Shown: piece after piece, positions 23,810 through 29,257 of the stretch
Numbering within the stretch: position 1 is the stretch's first letter
How the letters are laid out: every line of letters starts with the position of its first letter
Source: Bog-756 sp050014755
GTDB taxonomy: Bacteria; Actinomycetota; Acidimicrobiia; Acidimicrobiales; RAAP-2
Length of the DNA stretch: 29,257 bases
Assembly: GCA_050014755.1 (NCBI GenBank)
Contig: JBEKCS010000046.1
Location: 1 to 29,257, forward strand
Direction: 5' to 3'
The notes under the pieces: model-generated
What the model was told of the DNA's origin: nothing
Databases searched by the model: none
Seen by the model: the letters and a program-made list of their open reading frames with translations, nothing else
Program-made: the position numbers and the translations under genes

Positions 23810-24060
23810 CAGGCAGCGCTGCCCCGAGACTTTCGAGAGACGCCGAGCACCCGAGCGGCCGCATCGAGCTCCTTGTCGCTGAACGGCGTCGATTCCGCTT
23901 CCCACGCGTCGAGGGCAGCCCCGAGCAACTCGTTACGGAGGCGATCCGCTGCGGCCGCCGCCAGCCAGGCGGAGACGCTCGAACCTGACCGGGCGGCAGC
24001 ATCGCGGACAGAGGCACCAAGATCCGGGTCCATGGTGATCGACAGACGGTCGACGTGCAT
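23503..24060 (-). CDS. RHH antitoxin (VapB-like) with an abnormal C-terminal extension
   Basis: The first 80 residues or so form a ribbon-helix-helix antitoxin: a DNA-binding strand VDRLSITMDP, two helices through SVSAWLAAAAADRLRNELL, then an acidic toxin-binding part (DAWEAESTPFSDKELDAAARVLGV). A normal partner would stop there. Instead the frame stays open for about 100 codons inside the toxin gene, giving 185 residues whose tail is simply the toxin read in another frame. The stop was probably lost at the gene junction near 23805-23815. The functional part is roughly 23800-24060. It should repress its own promoter, where CATACG repeats lie. Confidence 0.6.
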   Translation of the reverse strand: MHVDRLSITMDPDLGASVRDAAARSGSSVSAWLAAAAADRLRNELLGAALDAWEAESTPFSDKELDAAARVLGVSRKSRGSAACWRSSWMPEDWTPSTGSTGTSVHYSALPSKRGCRSGQALQWSLRCGETDHARRTWPVYLPVSMRCRSTATREGRLARSWPSATRSTWSTVTSDPSCGRAIPC

Positions 24061-24061
24061 G

Positions 24062-24090
24062 CATACGACAGAAACACATACGTAGGTATG
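24062..24090 (-). promoter_or_regulatory. Candidate antitoxin operator repeats
   Basis: CATACG occurs at 24062-24067 and 24077-24082, 15 bases start to start, and an inverted GTATG lies at 24086-24090, directly upstream of the antitoxin ATG in an AT-rich patch. RHH antitoxins usually bind short repeated motifs of this kind. Confidence 0.45.
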
Positions 24091-24115
24091 CGACCACGCG
24101 GGCCACGCTCCTCAC

Positions 24116-24796
24116 TCAGATCCGGCGGAGGATGCGCAGTGACCCGCACTCGCCGTCCTCGACGAACTCACCCGAGTCGAGCGCGGCGCACCAGATGTCA
24201 TAGGGCGGTCGGCCACCGTCGGCCGGGTCCGGGAACACGTCGTGGATGGCCAGCCACCCGTCCTCCATCACGTGGCGGGCCCACCCGCGGTAGTCGGCCC
24301 ACGCCGGCTCCTCGCCGTGCCCGCCGTCGATGAAGCAGAACGCCAGGGGCGTGGTCCACCGCGAGCTGACCGTCGGGGAGTCGCCGACCAGGCCCACCAC
24401 CGAGCTCTCGAGGTCGGCGGTGATCATGGCCCGACGCCAGTGGGGGAGGGTGTCGATGCGTCCGGTCGAGGGGTCGACCAGGGAACTGTCGTGGTGCTCC
24501 CATCCGGCCTGGTTCTCCTCGGACCCGTGGTGGTGGTCGAGGCTGAACAGAACGGCGCCGGTCTCCTCGGCGGCCGCGCCGAGGTAGACGGTCGACTTGC
24601 CGCACCAGGCGCCGATCTCGACGAAGGTGGCACCGGGGTGGGTGGCCCCGGCCCGCTCGGCGGCCAGGAAGAGCGCCTCACCCTCGTCGTCGGGCATGAA
24701 TCCGGTCGTCTGGCGGGCCAGGGCGAAGAGCTGCTCGCGACGGGCCTCGACGTTTCGGTGGTCCCCGCTCCGGACAGGCGTGCTGGTCGAATCCAT
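24116..24796 (-). CDS. Class I SAM methyltransferase, Methyltransf_24 (CmcI-like) type
   Basis: 226 residues. The first motif is FVEIGAWCGKSTVYLGAAA (about residues 58-76). SLDHHHGSEENQAGWEHHD follows after strand 2, and then FCFIDGGHGEEPAWADYRGW with the Asp-Gly-Gly-His element. This matches Methyltransf_24 proteins, which often methylate sugars or secondary metabolites. The substrate is unknown. GGGAGG at 24805-24810, 8 bases before ATG 24796, is a good ribosome binding site. The downstream antitoxin starts 55 bases away with its own repeats, so it is probably a separate unit. Confidence 0.87.
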   Translation of the reverse strand: MDSTSTPVRSGDHRNVEARREQLFALARQTTGFMPDDEGEALFLAAERAGATHPGATFVEIGAWCGKSTVYLGAAAEETGAVLFSLDHHHGSEENQAGWEHHDSSLVDPSTGRIDTLPHWRRAMITADLESSVVGLVGDSPTVSSRWTTPLAFCFIDGGHGEEPAWADYRGWARHVMEDGWLAIHDVFPDPADGGRPPYDIWCAALDSGEFVEDGECGSLRILRRI

Positions 24797-24845
24797 CCGC
24801 CCACCCTCCCACGGCCGGGGCCACCGGTCACATTCCCGGAGTGGT

Positions 24846-25820
24846 TCAGTCGGCGGACAGTCCGTAGACGAGGGAGCCGTCGGGTTCGACGTCGTAGATC
24901 TCGATCCCCTCCTCGACGTGGGCGGCGTCCGCGCCGAGGGCGACGGCCACCTTGTTGAGGGCGTTGCGGGTGACGTCGAGTACCAGCTCGACCTGCTGGG
25001 CCGATGTGGCCGTGGCCCGCAGGTCGGAAACGGCGGTGGGATCGAGTCGGCCGGGGCTCCAGACCATCCCGTCGGTGAGAGCCAGAGCGGCCTGCTGCAG
25101 CGGTGACAGGACGCTGCCGCGGTACTGGTCGACGGCGGCGAACGCCTCGTCGTCCGCGCCGGCCCGCAGGGCCGACCGGCTCCGGAGGGACGAGCACAGG
25201 CGGCAGTGGTGTTGGCGGGCGCCGCGGAGTCGGACCAGTTCGGAGGTGACCGGGTCGAGTGCGTCGAGTGCGGGTACCGCCCGGATCAGTCCGTCGAGTG
25301 CGCCCCACAGATCAGGGGGCGACGCAGCCTCGGCAGGTTCGGCCCACGGTCCCGATCCGAACAGCGCGTCGAGCGCGGCCCTGGTCCGGGGCAGGAAGTC
25401 GACGACGTAGACGCATGCGGCGAGCACGCCGGTCTCGCCACCCCAGTGCTCGGCCAGTTCGGTACGTTCGGCGTCGGACACGGCCGACACGTCGAGCGCG
25501 AACTGGCGGGCGAACACCACCAGCGCACGCTCGGCCGGGGGCAGGTCGTCGGCCGGCTCGACCTCGTCGGCCGGCTCGTCGGGGGCCTGGCCCGATCCGG
25601 TCGGTCCCGAGGGGCGGAGGGGCACAAGTCCGACGAGGGACGAGCACATCCGGGCCGCGCGGGCGACGGACGCCACCGCCCCGATCCGCCGGGCCTCGCC
25701 CCACAGAGCCCCTTCGACCGCGGCCAGGGCATCGGCGGCGCGGGGGGCGTAGACGGCGAGCGCGCCCGCACCTCCGTGAGCGGTGGGGGACTCGTCGGTC
25801 GAGGGTCCGGGTAGTGGCAT
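24846..25820 (-). CDS. AhpD/carboxymuconolactone decarboxylase-like protein
   Basis: 324 residues. The C-terminal half (about 175-310) carries an AhpD-type core with LRGARQHHCRLCSSLRSRSAL, including a CxxC pair (Cys206, Cys209). In AhpD the motif is CxxCxxxH; here the His position is Arg213, so the proton relay differs. The N-terminal half has a similar helical pattern and a lone Cys59, and may be a degenerate second copy. Between them, residues 72-95 are rich in Pro, Asp and Glu, probably a linker. Family members reduce peroxides or act on lactones, but many are unassigned. No Shine-Dalgarno sequence is seen; a TACCGT box at 25881-25886 would give a leader of about 55 bases. Confidence 0.8.
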   Translation of the reverse strand: MPLPGPSTDESPTAHGGAGALAVYAPRAADALAAVEGALWGEARRIGAVASVARAARMCSSLVGLVPLRPSGPTGSGQAPDEPADEVEPADDLPPAERALVVFARQFALDVSAVSDAERTELAEHWGGETGVLAACVYVVDFLPRTRAALDALFGSGPWAEPAEAASPPDLWGALDGLIRAVPALDALDPVTSELVRLRGARQHHCRLCSSLRSRSALRAGADDEAFAAVDQYRGSVLSPLQQAALALTDGMVWSPGRLDPTAVSDLRATATSAQQVELVLDVTRNALNKVAVALGADAAHVEEGIEIYDVEPDGSLVYGLSAD

Positions 25821-25909
25821 CAGTGGGGTCCAGGTCGGTGCGCCACCGGGTGATCCCCGGCCGGCTGTGGCGATGGGCCGACGGTAGCCGAGGGCGGCCG
25901 GCCGGGTGG

Positions 25910-26497
25910 TCAGTTACGGACGAGCGTGACCAACGAGTAGACCGCGAAGCCGGCCAGGAGGACGCCTCCGATCCGGCGGACCAACTGGAGGGGCAGCACG
26001 CGGAGCAGCGCGCGACCGCCGAAGGCGCCGAGGGCGGACACCGTGGCCAGGGCGGCGAAGGCGCCGATGAAGACAGAGGCCGGCTGGTGGTACCGGGCGG
26101 CCAGGTTGGCCGTGAGGATCTGGGTCAGGTCGCCGAACTCGCCGACGAAGATGACCGCGAACGCCGTGGCTATGGGGCGCAGTCCCCCGGGTGCGGCGTC
26201 CGCCCGCTGCTCGCCGGCCCGTTCCTGGCTCGTCTCGGGCACGACGAGGAGGTATGCCGCGCCTGCGGCGAAGAGACAGGCGGTGACCCCTTCTACCCAC
26301 TCGTGGGGCAGCAGGGCGAGCAGCCGCCCGGCGGCGACGGCGATGGCGGCGTGGACGGCGAAGGCACCGGTGGCCCCGATCCAGACCAGTACCGGCCGGT
26401 AGCGACCCCCCATGATCAGTGTGGCGATCATGGTCTTGTCCGGCAGCTCCGCCACGAAGACGAGGGCGAAGACGCCGAGGATCAGTCCGGGCTCCAT
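25910..26497 (-). CDS. GDT1/TMEM165 (UPF0016) family cation transporter
   Basis: 195 residues and six predicted helices in two repeats of three, separated by a charged loop (about 88-107). The signature ExGDxT occurs as ELPDKT (residues 17-22) and EFGDLT (120-125). The family exports Mn2+ in bacteria (MneA/Mnx type) and moves Mn2+/Ca2+ with H+ in eukaryotes, so Mn2+ export from the cytoplasm is the likely job. The first motif has Pro where Gly is usual. A TAACCT box 6 bases before the ATG suggests its own leaderless promoter, although the aminopeptidase gene ends only 62 bases upstream. I see no room for a yybP-ykoY riboswitch. Confidence 0.9.
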   Translation of the reverse strand: MEPGLILGVFALVFVAELPDKTMIATLIMGGRYRPVLVWIGATGAFAVHAAIAVAAGRLLALLPHEWVEGVTACLFAAGAAYLLVVPETSQERAGEQRADAAPGGLRPIATAFAVIFVGEFGDLTQILTANLAARYHQPASVFIGAFAALATVSALGAFGGRALLRVLPLQLVRRIGGVLLAGFAVYSLVTLVRN

Positions 26498-26503
26498 CGG
26501 GCC

Positions 26504-26509
26504 AGGTTA
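26504..26509 (-). promoter_or_regulatory. Candidate -10 box of a leaderless promoter (GDT1 gene)
   Basis: TAACCT on the minus strand, then 6 bases, then ATG 26497. It lies in the 62-base gap after the aminopeptidase gene. Confidence 0.5.
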
Positions 26510-26559
26510 GGGAGCGGGCGTGCCCCGGGACGGCCTTGCCCGGTGTGCCGAGGGGTCGG

Positions 26560-29157
26560 TCAGCCGGACACGCCGAGTACGTCGGACACGGTGGCGGCCA
26601 GATCGGCCCCCTCCCTCCGGCCGAAGGCCACGCTCATGGCCAGGCGCTCCAGGATCTGCTCGACGGTGCGCCCACCGGCCGGAAGCGGATGCGCCTCGAC
26701 GAACCCGGTGACCTCGGCCGCCAGCTCCGGGGGGGTGCACAGTCCTCGGATGCCGTCGAGCATCCGAGGCAGGGTCGACGAGGGGAACTTCGTCGGGAAC
26801 GTGTCCCACGCCGCCTCGACGCGCTGCCAGGTCGCGGGGCCGGACTCGCGGTTCCACAGCATGAGGCGAATGAGGAACGGCGCGTCCTGACTGCGCACCT
26901 CGGTCATGGCCAGCTCGAAGGTGCGGGCCGCCAGCGCGGCGTCGCCGAACCCGGCCAGGGCGTCGCGGTACCGGTTCTCCTCTTGGGGGGTGGCGGGCGA
27001 CCGGTAGTGGGCGAGGAACGCCTCGTACTCGTCCGGTCCGCCATGGTCAGCCACGATGGACAGGATGGCCGTGGCCGTGTCGCCCTGCAGCGGGACACTT
27101 CCGGCCGCGGCGAACCGCCGCGCCGCCTCGGCCCGCACCTCGGAGTCGTCGCCGACGGTCCCGAGCACGGAGAGCACACCGGCCCGCAGCGACGGAGTGC
27201 GCTCGTCGTCCGATGCGGCCGGGTCCCACCCGAGTTTGGCGGCGAGCGGCCCGAGGAGCGAGCGCACGCCGGCGGCGAGGGTCGGGCGTCCCGCTTCGGG
27301 GACGATCCGGTCGAAGAGACCGATGGCTCCGATGACCACCGACCAGACACTCGGGTCGCCCTCGCCGGAGTCGGCCAGGGCCCGGGCCAGCCGGAGCAGG
27401 TCGGCGGCGCGGGCATGGCCGGCCAGGGTGGCAGCCCACGTGTCCGAGACCAGGTTGTACCGCTCGAGCGCGGTGAGCTCGCCGAGGCGCGCGGCCAGGC
27501 GACCCACGGTGTCCGTGTCGTAGGCCACCCGGTAGTAGCCCGAGCCGCCCGCGTTGACCAGGAGCTCGCCCGCCTCCTGGTCGTCGACCGTGCCTCGAGC
27601 GGCGGTCAGCAGACCGGAGTCGGCCCAGTCGCTCGAGCCGTCCAACGACCGGTAGAGGATCGGGACCTGCCAGCGCGACCCGATGGCGCCACCCGGCTCA
27701 CCCGAGTAGCAGAAGGGCTGCTGGGCCACCGAGCTGCCCGGCCCGACGGTGAGGAGCGGGTAGCCACCCTGGTTGATCCAGGTGTCCATGATGCGGGCCA
27801 CCGGCCGGCCGCTCGAGCCCTCGAGGGCGTCCCACAGGTCGCGTGTCTCGGTGTTGGCGTAGGCGTGGGTGACCAGGTAGTCGTGGATGCCCTCGCGGAA
27901 GACGTCCGGGCCGATGAACTGCTCGAGCATCCGGAGCACGCTCCCGCCCTTCTGGTAGGTGAGCACGTCGAACATGCCCTCGGCCTCCTCGGGCCGCCCC
28001 ACCGGGAATTCGACCGGACGGGTGGCGTGGAGACCGTCGACGGCCATGGCCGCCTCGCGCTCGACGCCGAAGCTGACCCACCGTTCCCACTCGGGGCGGT
28101 AGGCGTCGACGGCCAGGACCTCCATGAAGGTGGCGAAGGCCTCGTTCAGCCAGATCCCGTTCCACCACTTCATGGTCACCAGGTCGCCGAACCACATGTG
28201 GGCGATCTCGTGACAGATGACGTCGGCGATCCGTTCGAGTTCGACCCGGGCCGCGGTCGACGGGTCGACCAGTAGGAGCGACTCCCGGTAGGTCACGCAT
28301 CCCAGGTTCTCCATGGCACCGGCGGCGAAGTCGGGGATGGCCACCATGTCGAGCTTCTCGCCCGGGTAGGCGATCCCGAAGTAGTCGGCGAAGAACCGGA
28401 GGGCGTGGGCGCCGACCTCGAGGGCGAACGCGGTCAGATGGCCCTTGCCCAACGGGTGGACGACCCGGAGGGGTACACCGTCCACGTCGACCGCCTCGGT
28501 GTGTTCGAGGGGACCGACCACGAAGGCCACCAGGTAGGTGGACATGACCATGGTGGGGGCGAAGTGGACCCTGCGCCTACCGCCGGGCTCGGGGGTCTCC
28601 TCGACGACCGGGTAGTTGGAGTAGGCGGCGAGGGCGTCGTCCACGACCAGGGTGATCTCGAAGGTGGCCTTGAACTCGGGCTCGTCGAAGCACGGGAAGG
28701 CCCGCCGGGCGTCGGTCGACTCCATCTGGGTGGTGGCGATCACCCGCTCCACGCCCGAGTCGTCGGTGAACGTCGAGCGGTAGAAGCCGCGGAGCCTGTC
28801 GTTGAGGATGCCGGTGAAGGCCAGGCGCACGGTGGCCGGCCCGACGGCGAGCGGCTCGGCGAAGGACAGCACGGCCCGCTCCTCGTCGGCGTCGAGGGCG
28901 ACGGAGGTCGGCGCGATGGGCCCTCCTGCGTCCCCCGGTGTGAGGGTGACCGAGTCGATCACCAGCTCGGCGGCGTTGAGGACGATGGTCGAGGTGGCTG
29001 CGTCGATCGTCACGTCGATCTCCACCTCGCCGGTGAAGGTGGCAGCGGCCAGGTCGGGTACCAGGGTGAGCCGGTAGTGCCGGGGGAGCACCGTGGTCGG
29101 GAGCCGGTAGGCGGACGGGTCGTCGGTGCCGCCGGCATGGGGAGTCGAAGTGCTCAT
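26560..29157 (-). CDS. pepN: M1-family zinc aminopeptidase (PepN-like)
   Basis: 865 residues from ATG 29157. The substrate-binding GAMEN motif is at 280-284. The zinc site is HEIAH (316-320) with Glu339 in WLNEAFA, giving HExxH-x18-E, and the transition-state Tyr is Tyr401 in LTYQKGG. A beta-sandwich domain and an ERAP1-like helical C-terminal half (about 530-850) complete the M1 plan. It removes N-terminal residues from peptides; with no signal peptide it is cytoplasmic. Actinobacterial members are usually of similar length. The start is taken at 29157 because a TAGCCT box lies 7 bases upstream; the frame is open to 29238, but that would run through the divergent promoter. Confidence 0.95.
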   Translation of the reverse strand: MSTSTPHAGGTDDPSAYRLPTTVLPRHYRLTLVPDLAAATFTGEVEIDVTIDAATSTIVLNAAELVIDSVTLTPGDAGGPIAPTSVALDADEERAVLSFAEPLAVGPATVRLAFTGILNDRLRGFYRSTFTDDSGVERVIATTQMESTDARRAFPCFDEPEFKATFEITLVVDDALAAYSNYPVVEETPEPGGRRRVHFAPTMVMSTYLVAFVVGPLEHTEAVDVDGVPLRVVHPLGKGHLTAFALEVGAHALRFFADYFGIAYPGEKLDMVAIPDFAAGAMENLGCVTYRESLLLVDPSTAARVELERIADVICHEIAHMWFGDLVTMKWWNGIWLNEAFATFMEVLAVDAYRPEWERWVSFGVEREAAMAVDGLHATRPVEFPVGRPEEAEGMFDVLTYQKGGSVLRMLEQFIGPDVFREGIHDYLVTHAYANTETRDLWDALEGSSGRPVARIMDTWINQGGYPLLTVGPGSSVAQQPFCYSGEPGGAIGSRWQVPILYRSLDGSSDWADSGLLTAARGTVDDQEAGELLVNAGGSGYYRVAYDTDTVGRLAARLGELTALERYNLVSDTWAATLAGHARAADLLRLARALADSGEGDPSVWSVVIGAIGLFDRIVPEAGRPTLAAGVRSLLGPLAAKLGWDPAASDDERTPSLRAGVLSVLGTVGDDSEVRAEAARRFAAAGSVPLQGDTATAILSIVADHGGPDEYEAFLAHYRSPATPQEENRYRDALAGFGDAALAARTFELAMTEVRSQDAPFLIRLMLWNRESGPATWQRVEAAWDTFPTKFPSSTLPRMLDGIRGLCTPPELAAEVTGFVEAHPLPAGGRTVEQILERLAMSVAFGRREGADLAATVSDVLGVSG

Positions 29158-29164
29158 GCTGGGC

Positions 29165-29174
29165 AGGCTACCGT
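29165..29174. promoter_or_regulatory. Divergent overlapping -10 boxes
   Basis: TAGCCT on the minus strand (29165-29170) and TACCGT on the plus strand (29169-29174) share the TA at 29169-29170. They lie 7 and 6 bases before ATG 29157 (minus) and GTG 29181 (plus). Both genes would be leaderless. Confidence 0.5.
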
Positions 29175-29180
29175 CGGGCG

Positions 29181-29257
29181 GTGCCTTCCGATGCCCGCCC
29201 AGAACCGATCGACTCCGACAACCCCGGGGGAGACCCACCCACCACCGATCCGGCGCC
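29181..29257 (+). CDS. Start of a divergent gene cut by the window end
   Basis: From GTG 29181 the frame is open to the end (25 codons: polar, proline- and aspartate-rich). No family can be assigned. The support is positional: a TACCGT box 6 bases before the GTG, facing away from the aminopeptidase gene. Confidence 0.4.
   Translation, partial: MPSDARPEPIDSDNPGGDPPTTDPA

Noticed and set aside
26498..26559. yybP-ykoY Mn2+ riboswitch before the GDT1-family gene
   Set aside because: The gap is 62 bases, too short for the element, and a leaderless promoter fits better.
26419..28275. 618-codon plus-strand frame opposite the aminopeptidase
   Set aside because: Compositional shadow in GC-rich DNA; the minus strand carries GAMEN and HExxH motifs in the expected order.
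1..29257. CRISPR arrays, insertion sequences, integrases, attachment sites
   Set aside because: No regularly spaced repeats, transposase or integrase motifs, or tRNA-end duplications were seen on either strand.

Overview
The window is GC-rich, densely coding DNA, almost certainly from an actinobacterium (Actinomycetota). An Acidimicrobiia-like member is my best guess. The reasons are the codon bias, the surface-glycan membrane proteins, the OafA-type acyltransferases with a C-terminal SGNH domain, and the very frequent leaderless start sites. The taxonomic placement is inference. About 23 protein genes are supported, plus one gene cut at each end of the window. I see no rRNA, tRNA, insertion sequence, phage or CRISPR array, and no gene-free stretch above 300 bases.

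Layout. 1-12237 is an envelope glycan region. It holds the tail of one acyltransferase-SGNH protein, a YfhO-type membrane glycosyltransferase with a methyltransferase (minus strand), and a divergent flippase-like protein plus polyprenyl-phosphate sugar synthase (plus strand). Two large polytopic membrane proteins, probably GT-C-like (minus strand), and a complete second acyltransferase-SGNH protein follow. 12253-14077 is a MarR regulator and MFS exporter pair with a clear operator. 14092-15324 is a lone acyl-CoA dehydrogenase. 15433-18639 pairs a soluble MgtE-N/CBS protein, without a channel, with an Nramp-family transporter whose metal-site motifs are altered; a 270-base leader rich in inverted repeats lies between them. 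18754-21967 is a translationally coupled cassette of GT4 glycosyltransferase, SAM methyltransferase and alpha/alpha-toroid protein. It ends at a UUCG hairpin.

22070-24060 holds a small membrane protein, an ArsR/SRPBCC pair whose operator is centred on the start codon, and a VapBC-like toxin-antitoxin pair whose gene junction looks damaged. 24116-29157 (minus strand) carries a methyltransferase, an AhpD-like protein, a GDT1/TMEM165-family cation transporter and an M1 aminopeptidase. A divergent gene begins at 29181 and runs off the end.

Two themes stand out. First, at least ten genes have a TANNNT box 6 or 7 bases before the start codon, the layout expected for leaderless transcripts. Second, the YfhO, flippase-like and GT2 genes look like a three-component glycosylation system in which the usual GtrA flippase is replaced by a UPF0104-type protein. 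The altered Nramp with its detached MgtE-like sensor is the best candidate for an under-described system: a possible regulated Mg2+ importer.
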